Positions 32,661 through 44,190 of a stretch of DNA of 64,000 bases are shown in pieces. Source of the stretch: Papio anubis. Its lineage: Eukaryota; Chordata; Mammalia; Primates; Cercopithecidae. Location: positions 66,887,159 through 66,951,158 of the forward strand of contig NC_044986.1 in NCBI RefSeq assembly GCF_008728515.1, in the 5' to 3' direction. Position numbers and translations under genes: made by a program. The notes under the pieces are model-generated. The model did no database searches. It was not told the origin of the DNA and was given only the letters and a program-made list of their open reading frames with translations. The first letter of the stretch is position 1. Each line of letters starts with the position of its first letter.

Positions 32661-33538
32661 GTGTGTCCCCTGCCATCTGCCCCGTTCCCCTCGCTGGGTT
32701 TCTGTCCTGTGGCCTCATTCTCTTGCTGCTGGTGGGAAGGGTGGGATGTGCCTGGTTGGTAAATTGTGGGGCGCCACCAAACGCGGGTAGCCCCCATTTG
32801 GTGCCAGGCTGGGCCTAGTGCGTGGGCAGGAGAGGCAGGATGGGCTCCGCACACCATCACCGCCTTACCATGGTGCTGCACTGCTAAACAAGGGGTTACT
32901 GCTGCTCCTGGGCTCAGGAAGAGAGCGGCTCCCCCACCTTTATCCCCCGCCATCCGCCCACCCACTGCTTCACCCTTCCCCCACCCCGCCCCACTCCAAG
33001 TCCCAAGGAGCCCAGTTTAAAAGAGCCACTGCCACCGTTTGTCCAGCGCTCACTGGGACGCTGCCTTGTTATAAACATTTTGCACAGTTACCTCAGTTAG
33101 CCCTCCCGCTGGCACTATACTGACGGCTGCCTTTTCAGATGAGGAACGGGGCCCGGAGAGGTGAAGTCACTTGTTCAAGGTCACTGCAGTCAGAGGCGGA
33201 GTTACCCTGAGGCTAATTGAAGCCTAAGTTTCAGACCCTTGCAAGGCTGGGTCCTAATTTTTGCATTTCTATTTTTGTGTTCTTTTCCTTTAGAAGCCCC
33301 CTCCCCCAACAGTAGGAGGGTCAAGCCCCTTCAAAATGGATCTCTCTGGCCGTGCCTGGTCTGTCTGCTGTCCTCTGTGGCACTGCCCCGGATGGGTGGG
33401 GTTGGGGGATTGCTGGGGCTGGGCAGTGCCAACCTGGCAGGGAGGGAAGGACGTCCAGATTTGGTCAAGGGGCCCACATGCCCTCTGCATGAGTCTTGGC
33501 AGACTCCAAACAGCCTGCTGTGTGCGGAGCCAGCTTAG
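32292..33538 (+). CDS. Candidate two-exon gene from the 32.2 kb CpG island (unrecognised)
   Basis: I do not recognise this protein. Exon A would run 32292-32403: ATG in a gccATGg context, 37 codons rich in Glu, Pro and Ala (starting MAEPTEPGE), then CCCGG|gtgagt. A strong acceptor (long pyrimidine tract ending ctttag) opens exon B at 33294; its phase matches exon A, giving a GAA codon and a read-through to a stop ending at 33538, 118 residues in total. No domain, signal peptide or membrane segment is visible, and composition alone could give such a frame by chance. It may instead be a noncoding RNA first exon or an alternative upstream promoter. No clear polyadenylation signal was seen close downstream. 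Confidence 0.25.
33030..33235 (-). repeat. MIR SINE
   Basis: cttttcagatgaggaacgggg core; ends just before the candidate acceptor at 33293. Confidence 0.6.
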
Positions 33539-33539
33539 G

Positions 33540-34470
33540 CAGAGCCCTCCTTGTGACGTTGGGATCTTCTCTGGGACTCAGCTGTCCTCATCTGAGTTAG
33601 GGGTGGTTATTATGGGGTAACTGCAGACACGAGGTGAAAGTGGAAGGAACAGAGGCTGGAAAGCTCGAAGCCCTGCCTGTCCTGCGTTCCCCCTCCCACT
33701 CCCCCCCAGCCACCCCACAGGTGCCCGCCACTCTGCCCCGTGCCCTCGTCTTCACAGCCAGCCCTCTCCTCTACAGCTGCCGCATCTTCTCCACAGCCAA
33801 GTTGTCCGTGGTGCCGTCTCCCTACACTCCCCGCTTCACGGTCTCCCTTCACCCCGTTCCATTGTTTGCCTCCTGCCTCCACCCGCCATGGCGTCTGCCC
33901 TGGCTTGGGTTGTATAAGAGAGATTCCGTGTTACCAAATTGGCTCCAGCCCTGCCTGGCCGCACAGCAGCCTTTGACACGGTTGAAATGCTCCCCACCTC
34001 TTAGCTTTTGTGCAGCTAAGCTTCCCTTCCGCCGTCTGGGCCCCTCCTCAGTTCTCTTTGTCTTCTGAGCCTCTTCCCCCTGCCCCAGGCCTCCCCTCCC
34101 CTGGGCCCGCCCTCCAAGGCTGTGCTTGGACTTCTCCTCTCCCCTGCCACTACCTGTCTCTCCTAGAGACCCTCACCCATCCTGGGGCTTAAAACCAATA
34201 CCCATGGTGCCCGGCCTTTGTCTACCTCAGACCAGTCCTCACAGCTCTGGACCCCTGCACCCACCAGCCCACCCGTGCGTCTCCCGTGGGGTCCCTCATA
34301 GTCATCTCTGGCTCCACTCATCAAGACTGAACTCCTCTGTGCCTTCTCCAGCGTTCTCTCTGCAGCCAAGCCCCTGGTTGCTGATTCCTTCCTCCCCCAA
34401 CACCACAACATCCAACCCCAAACCAGCCCTGTGGATCCCGCTTCCAAAATGGCTCTCTAGAATCCACCTG
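33540..34470. other. Pyrimidine-rich unique DNA
   Basis: C/T-rich plus strand with long low-complexity Pro/Ser frames; no gene recognised. Confidence 0.45.
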
Positions 34471-34520
34471 CTCCTCCCCATCTCCTCTGTCACCACCTGG
34501 TCCCAGCCACCATCATCTCT

Positions 34521-34579
34521 CTCCTGGACAACTGCAGGGGCATCTCTCTCCTGGACACTTCCCTGCAGTTGTCCAGGAG
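34521..34579. repeat. 19-base perfect inverted repeat with nested direct repeat
   Basis: 34521-34539 is the exact reverse complement of 34561-34579, with a 21-base loop. The phrase catctctctcctggaca also occurs twice in direct orientation around it, a pattern typical of a replication template switch. Confidence 0.85.
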
Positions 34580-34599
34580 GGGCCTCCCTGCCTCCACCC

Positions 34600-35445
34600 T
34601 GGCCCTCCAGAATCCACTCCTCTCAGGAGCTACTGCGCTAGATGGGATGGCATCACTCCCCTCACTGACACCTTCAGTGCCTCCCATTGCCTGTAGGATA
34701 AAATACAAGCTCCAGGCCGGGCCAGGTGGCGCACGCCTGTAATCCCAGCACTTTGGGAGGCCAAGGTGGGCAGATCACCTGAGGTCGGAAGTTCAAGACG
34801 AGCCTGACCAACATGGAGAAACCCAGTCTCTACTATAAATACAAAATTAGCTGAGCATGGTGGTGCATGCCTGCTACTCGGGAGTAGTAATCCCAGGCTG
34901 AGGCAGGAGAATCGCTTGAACCCAGGAGGCAGAGGTTGCAGTGAGCTGAGATTGTGCCACTGCACTCCAGCCTGGGCAACAAGAGCGAAACTCCATCTCA
35001 AAAAAAAGAAAAGAAAATGCAAGCTCCAGAACCCCGGCCGGCGGGCCTCAGCCCTCTGGGCTCATTGCTGTGCAGCTACAACAGCCTTCTTTCTGCTTCT
35101 GGAGTGTGATGTGGGTGTTCCCATTGTAGGGCCTTTGCCCCTGCTGTCCCCTCTGGCTAGAATGCCCTTTCTCCCACTCTTTGCCTGGCACACATCTAAT
35201 TAGCCTTCAAGTCTTAGCTTAAGGATGACCTCCTTGGAGAGGCCTTCCCCATGACCCCCTGTCACACTCCCTAAGAGCACCCCGAGTACTTACTGTCAGC
35301 TGGAATTATGCCTTTATTTCTAGGGCTATGGGTTAATGTCTGCCACCCTCACCAGACTGCAAGCTCCACAGGGCTGTCTGGTTTACTGTCTGTGTTGCTC
35401 TGCCTCTCCCGTGCCTAGCATGGTGCCAGGCACACAGTGGGCACC
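34600..35445 (+). repeat. L2 LINE 3' end split by an Alu
   Basis: tgcctcccattgcctgtaggataaaatacaagctc at left, ggcctttgcccctgctgtcc and tgcctagcatggtgccaggc at right. Confidence 0.75.
34714..35016 (+). mobile_element. Alu with rearranged middle
   Basis: aaatacaagctcca / aaatgcaagctcca target-site copies. Near 34868-34898 the usual order taatcccag - ctactcgggag is swapped. Confidence 0.93.
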
Positions 35446-35698
35446 CAGGAAACACATATGAAGGAGAGGCGTGGAGACCCAGCTGCCAAGGTTGTCCTGC
35501 TGCCATCTGTCCAGCAGGTGGCCTCCCAAACCAGAGCTTCACCTCTGGAGATGGGTACCCAGGGCAGTACTCAGATTTTGGAACAGCTCCTATGCAAATC
35601 CTGGGGCCCCCCACTTGAGATCCACATGGCAGATATGTCTTCAGTCCCAGAGATCCCTTGGCACTTGCTTTTTTGAGATTTACGACTTGGCATTGTGA

Positions 35699-36011
35699 TT
35701 TTTTCTGTTTTTTGTTTTTGTTTTTATTTTTGAGGCAGGGTCTTGCTCTGTCACCCAGGCTGGAGTACAATGGCACAATCATGACTAATTGCAGCCTCAA
35801 CCTCCCTAGCTCAAGCTGTCCTCCCACCTCAGCCTCCTGAGTAGCTGGGACTACAGGCATGTGCCATCATGCCCGGCATATTTTCGTATTATTTGTAGAG
35901 ATGGAGTTTCACCATGTTGCCCAGGCTGGGCTCGAACTCCTGACCTTAAGCGATCTTCCCACCTCAGCCTCCCATACTGCTGGGACTACAGGTGTGAGCC
36001 CCACCCTCAGC
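35699..36011 (-). mobile_element. AluJ-like element
   Basis: cttggcattgtgatt and cttggcatcacgatt target-site copies. Confidence 0.92.
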
Positions 36012-36109
36012 TTGGCATCACGATTGTCTACCTGCATGTCCTGCAAGGGGACTAGGGGCAACTCAGGCCAGAGACCTGATCTAACCTGTGGACTGCTCCT
36101 GGAAGTTAA

Positions 36110-36335
36110 CATTAAGGCTTTGGAGCCCCATGCCTGGGTTCTAATCTTGGCTCTGGGGCTTCCTCGTTGTGAGGCTTAGGCAAATTACTTAACTAACCTA
36201 TGCCTCCCCTGTAAAGTGGTAATACTACCTGCCTCATAGGATTGTTGTGAGACTTGAATGAGGAAATACATGAAGAGTACTTTTTCTGGTGCCTGGCATG
36301 TAATCAATGCTCAGTAAATGGGAGCTTTTATCACT
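36110..36335 (+). repeat. MIR SINE
   Basis: Near full length: tggagccccatgcctggg ... gcctggcatgtaatcaatgctcagtaaatg. Confidence 0.8.
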
Positions 36336-36968
36336 GAACAATTCTTTACCCCTACTGGAAGCCCAGTCTCAGCTGGGGAGAGGCTGCCCACTGTTGCACT
36401 GGGCACAATTGCGCATGCTTGTGCAGGGCATGCACACACATATGCAGGAACAACACACAACTCTCCCAGCTGTGGCGTGAGCTGGCCAAGGTGCCTCCCT
36501 TGCCAGAACAAGGGAGCCTGGCAGATGCCTTGTGCCCCCTGGCACTGTGCCTCCTGTGCCCAGTGCCATTGGCTTGGCAAGACAAGTTGCCATGGCAGCA
36601 GGTGATTGGGCCTGCAGGCGGGGACAGTGGCTGGCCTTGGCTGAGCTCTCGCTTTTTAGAAGGGGATGGCTTGCTGCCAAGGCACAGGCTTTCCTGTTAC
36701 TTGGCTGCATCCATGGCCACACCCAGGAGCCCTTGTGGGCTCCCAGCCCTGGGAACTGGGAGACTGAGCCAGCCACTCACTCTGGGCATTCCCCCAGGCC
36801 TGGACACATGCCCCATTGTCCATCACTCACACTCCACTAGAAAGATCTGGCGTGGGTCTTTTTCCTCTACCCCATGGGGAACTCCTGGAGAGTTCAGGTT
36901 GCACCCAACACATTGTAGGTCTCTCTGGAATGTTTGTGGGGTGAATCAAAAAACAAAAAATGAACAGG

Positions 36969-37069
36969 TAGAGCAGGTAGAATTATGACTTTACTCTCTA
37001 CTCACCACCTGGAGGAGAAGAGGTGGTGAGAGGAGTGTAAATTCTCCAGACATAATTCTACCTGCTCTA
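36969..37069. repeat. 101-bp near-perfect hairpin (inverted repeat)
   Basis: A 19-base arm at 36969-36987 is exactly the reverse complement of 37051-37069. Pairing continues inward (CTCACCACCT against AGGTGGTGAG) to a 10-base loop at 37011-37020, with one bulge of about 8 bases on the right arm. It matches no repeat family I recognise and has the size of a microRNA precursor. No transcript evidence can be seen. Confidence 0.85.
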
Positions 37070-37089
37070 GACATTAATATCTAGTTAAT

Positions 37090-37450
37090 AATATTAATTT
37101 AGTACCCACTGTGTGCCAGACATTGCTCTAGGTGAAGCCAAGATTTAAACCCAGATGGATACATTCCTGCTGTCATGGAGCTAATATCCTAGTGGAGGGA
37201 GACAGACAATAAACAAACAGGCAAACAAAACCAGGAAAACATCAGATAAGGACTACAGGTGCTGTCTGAGAATTACAATAGGGGGATGCAGTAGGGAGGA
37301 ACTGAGTGGCCGCTTCAGATGTGGGGACAGGGGAGGCCTCTCCAAGGAGGCGACATTTAAGCAAACACCTAACTGGAAGAAAGGAAGATCTGGATGGGGA
37401 GCCTTCTAGGAAGACGTATGAACTAGTGCAAAGGCCCTGAGGACAGACCA
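37090..37450. repeat. Ancient mammalian interspersed repeat
   Basis: Contains phrases of a common old repeat (tgtcatggagctaatatcctagtgg, gcaaaggccctgagg); family not assigned. Confidence 0.5.
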
Positions 37451-37489
37451 CACTTGACCGGTGTGGAAAGAAGTGAGATTGAACTTAGT

Positions 37490-38190
37490 AGGTGAAGGGG
37501 ATGATGAAGATACACATATAGTAAAATGTACTAATCCTAAAGTTACAACTTGATGAGTTTTCACACATGCATTTGTCCGCATAACCCCTATCCAGATCAA
37601 GCTATAGCACCCCAGCAGTTTCCCTCAGGTCCCTCCCAGTCAGTGTCGCCACTCACCCATGGGCTGCTCTTCTGGCCTTGATGATTGTCATAGGCTAATT
37701 TTGCCTGTCCCTGGACTTCATATAAGTGATGAGATCTTATGCTGTGTTCTTGTTTGTATCTGGCTTTTTCCTTGTTTTTTTTTTTTTCTTTTTTCTGAGA
37801 CAGTGTTTCACTCTTGTTGCCTAGGCTGGAGTGCAGTGGCATGATCTCGGCTCACTGCAACCTCTACCTCCCGGGTTCAAGCAATTCTTCCACCTCAGCC
37901 CCCTGAGTAGCTGGGATTACAGGCATGTGCCACCACACCCAGCTAATTTTTTTGTATTTTTAGTTGAGATGGGGTTTTATCATGTTGGCCAGGCTGATCT
38001 TGAACTCCTGACCTCAGGTGATCCGTCCGCCTCGGCCTCCCAAAGTACTGGTATTACAGGCATGAGCCACTGTGCCTGGCCTGGCTTCTTTCATTCATCA
38101 TTAGCTTTGTGATGTTCATCCATAATGTTGCTTTGTATCAGCAATTCACTCATTTCAGTTGCTGGGGTATTCCAGGCTAAAACTGTACCT
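37490..38190. repeat. Old LINE 3' DNA interrupted by an Alu
   Basis: Flanks at 37490-37776 and 38081-38190 resemble a common old L1-type 3' region. Confidence 0.4.
37777..38080 (-). mobile_element. Alu
   Basis: ctggctt flanks; full dimer. Confidence 0.95.
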
Positions 38191-38494
38191 CCTTTTTTTT
38201 TTTTTTTTTTTTAAGATGGGATTTTGCTCTGTCGCCCAGGCTGGAGTGCAGTGGTGCAGTCTCGGCTCATTACAGCCTCCACCTCCCAGATTCAAGCTAT
38301 TCTCCTGCCTCAGCCTCCCAAGCAGCTGGGATTACAGGCACATACCACCATGCCTGGCTAATTTTTTGTACTTTTAGTGGAGATGGGGTTTCACCATGTT
38401 GGCCAGGCTGGTCTCCAACTCCTGGCCTCAGGAGATCCACCCATCTTGGCAATCCAAAGTGCTGGGATTACAGGAGTGAGCCACCATGCCCGGC
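38191..38494 (-). mobile_element. Alu
   Basis: 20-T head, full dimer. Confidence 0.95.
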
Positions 38495-38524
38495 CTCTAC
38501 ATACACTTTTAAGCAGCTTATATA

Positions 38525-38900
38525 TGCTGGTGAAAGTTCCCCTGGTTCTCTTCCATTTTACAGGTGGGGAAACTGAGGCTCAGAGAAGGGAATAGACTTA
38601 TCCCTGGTTACTCAGGCAGTTAGCGGCTGACACTGGTGCTGCTGACTCTGCAGAAGGCAGAGGCTCTGGGTTCCAGGGAGGGAGGAGGAGAGAATGAATA
38701 TTTACTGAGCACCTACTATATATCAGGTCCTCCATAGGTATTATGTCATTTGCCGTCATCCTCAAAATAACCCCGCCAATTAGGCGTGATTATGTTAGTT
38801 TTACAGGTGAGGGGCCTGAGTCTAAGAAACATATTTACAGAGTGGAGTCAGGACTCAGGCGGGCCAGTCTGACTCCAAAGCCTGACACCCTCCAAGACAT
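38525..38900 (-). repeat. Two MIR SINEs in tandem
   Basis: 38525-38660 and 38690-38900; the second has gagcacctactatatatcagg. Confidence 0.7.
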
Positions 38901-39404
38901 CACGCTGCCACTCAGGGAAGGGTAAAGCCTCCATGTGCCAAGGCTGCACAGGCAGAATGCCGAACTCACAGGTGAATGAAGAGCTTGAGGGGGCTCATTG
39001 GATTAGGCTGGTCCCTCCTCAGGATGGAGGACAGCAGGGAGAAAGGTCCTGGTCTTCTGTTTTGAACCCCTGCCAGGGTCCCACAGACATTTACCCTCTG
39101 AGGCCCCAGTTTCATGGCTAACTTGCTGTTAACTTTGGGCCAGGTACTCCCTCTCTGGCTCCTTTTAGCTCTGCTCTTCTGAGTGGGGTTTGGACTGGGA
39201 GTCTCTTGCCCTTTACTGTTCTGATCCTGCCCCATGCCCCAGGGCTGTTACTAGGGAGGCTGGAGGGGAGAGGGGCTTTGAGACCTCCAGGGTCTCCACT
39301 TCCTCCACATGCTGGTCTTCCTGATTCAGAACTGGACCTCAGGCACCCTTGGGACTTTGTGGGGAGGTCTTTTGTTGGAGGAGGACAATTATTTTCTTGC
39401 ATTT

Positions 39405-39905
39405 GGTGGGTTATCTTTAAAAAAAATTGTGGTAATATATATAACATAAAGTTTGCCATTTTAACCTTTTGTTTTTTCTTTTGCTTTTTGAGGCAGAGTC
39501 TCACTCTGTCGCTCAGGCTGGAGTGTAGTGGCACTATCTTGGCTCACTGCAACCTCTGTCTCCTGGGTTCAAGCGATTCTCCTTTCTCAGCCTCTGAGTA
39601 CTTGAGATTATAGGCGCCCACCACCATGCCTGGCTAATTTTTGTATTTTTAGTAGAGACGGGGTTTCACCATGTTGGCCAGGCTGGTCTCTAACTCCTGA
39701 CCTGGTGATCTGCCCACTTCGGCTTCCCAAAGTGTCAGGATTACAGGTGTGAGCCACCGTGCCCGGCCATTTTAACGATTTTTAATTAAACATTACAGTG
39801 GCATTAAGTACATTCTTGTAACTGTGCAACCATCAGCACCATCCATCTCCAGAACCTTTACATCTTCTCAGGCTGGAACTCCTTACCCATTAAACAATCA
39901 CCGAG
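39405..39905. repeat. Old LINE (probably L1) fragment split by an Alu
   Basis: ccattttaac occurs on both sides of the Alu; caaccatcagcaccatccatctcc is typical of this old family. Confidence 0.5.
39473..39767 (-). mobile_element. Alu
   Basis: Inserted into the LINE fragment with ccattttaac copies. Confidence 0.95.
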
Positions 39906-40834
39906 GCTTTTAAAATAGTGGTTTTTGGAGATGACAGATGCCCTCCTTGAGAAGCGTGGGGGAAGTTGTAAGAGAACGTGAGAGAATGTGGAACACTCTG
40001 AGGAGAAGGGGCAGGAATTTGAGGGGAGAAAGCAAGGGCCCCGGGGCAGGCAGACTTAGCAAGTCCACCTCCAGGATGCTGCCAGGGCTCCGAGAGTCCC
40101 CTGCATGGGCCCTTTCCTTCCTTCCACAGCCACCCCAGCCCACCATCCTGGACTCGCCCTCTCTCCCTGTAAGGAAACAGTGGGCATTTTAACGATTTCG
40201 CTTCCTCCTGCCAGCAGCAGCCCACTCCTGCACCCTATTCAGAGACTTGAAGTTGGGGACAACTTCTGACGGGCGGGCCTAGTGGGTGCAGAAAGGGACT
40301 TGTCCACAGGTCTCTAAGTGTCAAACGTCAGGTAGGTGTGAAGTCAGAGCCAGGAGACCAGCTTCTGGGGGGTATGGGAGGTGTTGAGTGTTGAGAGAAA
40401 GCAGGGTTTCATTCTCTTTTTGACCCCCTTGGGAAAGAGGTCCCCTGGGGAGCTGGAGGTAGAATCACAATTAAGGCCTATTCTGGTCCTAGAGGTTCCC
40501 ACCAGCCTTTGAAAGTCCTCGGATGTTTAGCTGGAGAAGCCTGGGGGTCGGGGTATGAGATGGTGTTTCTCAAATATTTGAGAGGCAGCCCCCTGGGAGG
40601 AGGTATCTATGCTCTGGTGGTCCCAGTGGCAGAGGTGGGGGGTGGGAGGCAAGGGGAAGTAAAAGACTAGCTGGAGAGTGAGGGGAGCCACTGAGAAGTG
40701 GATGTCGGGCTCACGTGTGGAGAAAGGTGAAGGACATCCTAACACCCGGCACACATCTCAGAAGCGGATGGCCTCTGAAGGAGTGAGATCCCTGTCACTG
40801 AGAGGATTCAAGTCAGGCAGCAGTTTAGTAGCCG
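39906..40834. other. Unique intergenic DNA
   Basis: No repeat or gene recognised. Confidence 0.45.
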
Positions 40835-41335
40835 AACACAAGAGCTCTGGAGTCAGAGAGGGCTGGGGGACATTGAGCAAGTTCCTCAATTGCTGTGTGC
40901 CTCAATTTCTTCATTTATAAAATAAGGATAGCAATGGAATTTGCTCTAGGGGTTTTGTGAGGAGTGAGATCATGATTCTGACACAGTAGCCAGCACTCAG
41001 AACACACCCAGGACGGGACAGGAGTGCATGGAGGGGATTCTTGGATGAGGTGGGCAGTTAGATTAACTCCTCACTATGAGCTCCCCGCCCTGATTTTCAT
41101 GGAAGGAGTGCCCTGGGGCTCATTGTGACAATGTCCCTGAGTTATCGGAAGTTCGCCACCTGCCACCAAATGGGCAGTTTACCCGCTCCCCCCGCCCGCC
41201 CCCGCCGCCTCCCACTGATGGGGTCTGAGGACAGTACCTTGTGATAACGCACAAGGCAGGGGTTATTTATCCCATTTTACAGATGAGGAGACTGAGGCTG
41301 AGAGGCTCCTTGGCTTTCCCAGTGTAAACATGGGG
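40835..41335. repeat. Two opposed MIR SINEs
   Basis: Plus-strand copy 40835-41015 (gagcaagttcctcaattgctgtgtgcctc) and minus-strand copy 41215-41335. Confidence 0.65.
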
Positions 41336-41489
41336 AGGCAGGAAAGAGACGAGGATTCTGGTTTCCAGAAGCCTGGTCAGGGGCCTTGACCTGTCGTGAT
41401 GGCCCTTATGGAGCCTGGCCCCTGGGCTTCCCTCTGTCAGGGTAGTTGCCTCTCTTACTAGGAAGAAGGCAGGTGCAGTCCACCAAGCA

Positions 41490-41790
41490 AGGTTTTTTTT
41501 TTGAGATGTAGTTTCGCTCTTGTCGTCCAGGCTGGAGTACAATGGCGAGATCTCGGCTCACTGCAACCTCCACCTCCCGGATTCAAGTGATTCTCCTGCC
41601 TCAGTCAGCTTCCTGGGTATCTGAGATTACAGGCGCCCACGACCACACCCAGCTAATTTTTGTATTTTTAATAGAGACGAGGTTTCACCACATTGGCCAG
41701 GATGGGCTCGAACTCCTGACCTCAGGTGATCCATCCAGCTCGGCCTCCCAAAGTGCTGGGATTACAGGCTTGAGCCACCGCACCTGGTCA
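41490..41790 (-). mobile_element. Alu
   Basis: Flanked by related accaagcaaggtttt and accaggcaaagtttt. Confidence 0.94.
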
Positions 41791-41951
41791 CCAGGCAAAG
41801 TTTTTAAGGAAACTTTCTTTCCCTAGAACCCAAGTGTGGAGCCCCCATTCCCTGCCTTTGCCCCACAAGGAGCCCCTGCCCAGGACTTCTTATGGACGGG
41901 GTGTAGTGGGCAGAGCACAGCAGCCTCACCCTAGCCCATGAGGCAGGACTC

Positions 41952-42093
41952 TGTGTGTGTGTGTGTATGTGTATGTGTGTGTGTGTATTTTTTTTTTGAG
42001 ATAGAGTCTCACTCTGTCGCCCAGGCTGGAGTGCAGTGGTGTGATCTTGGCTCATTGCAACCTCTGCCTCCCAGGTTCAAGCGATTCTCCTGA
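41952..42093 (-). mobile_element. 5'-truncated Alu with TG-repeat tail
   Basis: Only about 105 bases of the 3' end, tail replaced by a (TG)n microsatellite (41952-41986), bracketed by tgaggcaggactct copies. Confidence 0.9.
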
Positions 42094-42195
42094 GGCAGGA
42101 CTCTTATTATGGCCTATATAGATGAAGAGACTGAGACTCGGGGCACACAGCTGGTAAGGGACAGAGCTGGGATTTAAATCTGGCAGCCTGGCTTT
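42094..42195 (-). repeat. MIR fragment
   Basis: gatgaagagactgagactcgggg core. Confidence 0.6.
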
Positions 42196-43040
42196 AAAAC
42201 TTGCCTTTATCTACCCACAGTGGAGGGGGCACAGTACCGTCTCTGAATCCATTACCTCTAGCCGCGGAAGGCACCTTGGATTTAGGGCTGCATGTGTTCC
42301 TTCTGAGCCTTGGCCAGCACACCCTTAAGAGGAGCTGGCATTGCTGGGCCCCCTGCCAGCTGGAGTTGGGAACATCTCACCCCAGGCTGGCAGGCGGCTA
42401 AGGGTCAGATTGGCCTATCAGCCAGAGGAAAACCTCGGAGTCCCTTGGAACATGGATTCTCAAATGTGAAACACTCTACCATGGCCTTAAACCCTCCTAG
42501 CGGGCTTTCCCAGGCTCAGCTCTGGAGATTCTGGCTGAGGAGGGCTGGGCGGAGCCTGGGAGTCTGTCGTGTAACCCCTCTGCCAGTGATTCAAATGCAT
42601 ACACAGGCAGGCTGGGGAACAACTGTTTACTCCGAACTGCCGAACTGCCGGACCATGAATGCCTGTCTCGGATCGTCTGGGGGTGTCTGGAGGGGCCTTC
42701 CAAGCCAGTGGAGCTCCCGCGTCTGCTAGTTGAAGTGAATGTGCATTGCATACATTATGCTTCTGAGTTTGCTGTAGAGGTGAGCGGGCCGATAAGCTGG
42801 GCTGGGTTCCCCTGGGCCACCCCTGCCTGCTGCTGGGTGCCTGCAAGATGCAAAGGGTAGGTGGACTGGCTGGTGTCTGTGCCTTCTAAGAAGCCTAGAT
42901 CTCAGTCAGCACCACAAGGAAGGAGACTGAGTCAGGTTGTGACTCCTCATTGCTGGGAATAGTCAAGCAGAGGCAAGGGGGCTTAGTACAGGGCTGCTCC
43001 AGGTCTGGCAGGGTGCACTGACTTGCCTCTCAGACTGTTT
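42196..43040. other. Unique intergenic DNA
   Basis: No gene or repeat recognised. Confidence 0.4.
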
Positions 43041-43351
43041 CTTTTTTCTTTTTCTTTTTTTTTTTTTTTGAGACAGAGTCTCGCTCTGTCGCCCAGGCTG
43101 GAGTGCAGTGGCGTAATCTTGACTCACTGCAACCTCTGGCCCCCAGGTTCAAGCGATTCTCCTGCCTCAGCCTCCCGAGTAGCTAGGACTACAGGTGCCT
43201 GCCGCCACGCCTGGTTAATTTTTGTATTTTTAGTAGGAACATGGTTTCACCATGTTGGCCAGGCTGGTCTCAAACTGCTGACCTCACGTGATCTGCCCGC
43301 CTCGGCATCCCAAAGTACTGGGATTACAGGCATGAACCACCATGCCCGGCC
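43041..43351 (-). mobile_element. Alu
   Basis: gactgtttctttt and gactctgtttcttt flanks. Confidence 0.95.
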
Positions 43352-44190
43352 CTGACTCTGTTTCTTTAAATTGCATTTGTTATGTCTGTTGTATTCTGAT
43401 GGAGGGAGGAGTGAATGGTGTGATATTTGGGGGCTGCTTTAAAACACTCCAACAAGGAAATGGAAAACAGTAGATGAAGCAAGTGTGGCAAAATCTTGAT
43501 AACTGTCATATCTGGACAATGGGTATATAGAATCGATTATACTACTCTCTACATTTGTACATATGTAAGAACGTTCCAAATTAAAATGACAAATGACTTA
43601 ATTATTAGAATGTCAGAAATGCATGATGTAAAAAACTCAACTATACAGTAGGATAGTGGGACGTCAGTCTGCTCCCCTCTCCCAGGCCCCAGTCCCTTTT
43701 AGGACTAAGTCCTCTTTCCAGCCTCTTCTACAGCCTTCCAGAGGTTGACCGTGTGTATACAAGCCTATGAGTGTAAGTGTGGTTTATTATTTTATTTTAT
43801 TTTTTGACACAGGATCTTACTCTGTCACCCAGGCTGGAGTGCAGTGGCGTGATCTCAGCTAACTGCAACTCTGCCTCCTGGGTTCAAGCGATTCTCCTGC
43901 CTCAGCCTCCCAAGTAGCTGGAACTACAGGCATGCACCACGACGCCCAGGGAATTTTTGTATTTTTAGTAGAGACGGGGTTTCTCCATGTTAGCCAGGCT
44001 GGTCTTGAACTCCTGACCTCAGGTTATCCATTGGCCTTGGCCTCCCAAAGTGCTGGGATTATAGGCATGACCACGTCGTCCAGCCTCAATAGTATTATAC
44101 ATTTATTACTCTTATCCCTGGATACTGGGTTTCCAAGTTCACTGCATATTTCTGTGTATGCACCTGGGTGGGTGTAACTGTTGGACAGGA
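43352..44190. repeat. Old LINE-type DNA interrupted by an Alu
   Basis: AT-rich flanks (43352-43789 and 44087-44190) look like old LINE 3' sequence. Confidence 0.35.
43790..44086 (-). mobile_element. Alu
   Basis: TTTTA-type tail; diverged end catgaccacgtcgtccagcc. Confidence 0.93.

Noticed and set aside
32417..32965. 182-codon frame on the minus strand at the 32 kb CpG island
   Set aside because: Low-complexity frame expected from GC-rich sequence; no start context or splice signals support it.
34126..34641. 171-codon Ser/Pro-rich frame on the plus strand
   Set aside because: Low-complexity translation of pyrimidine-rich DNA, running across an inverted repeat.
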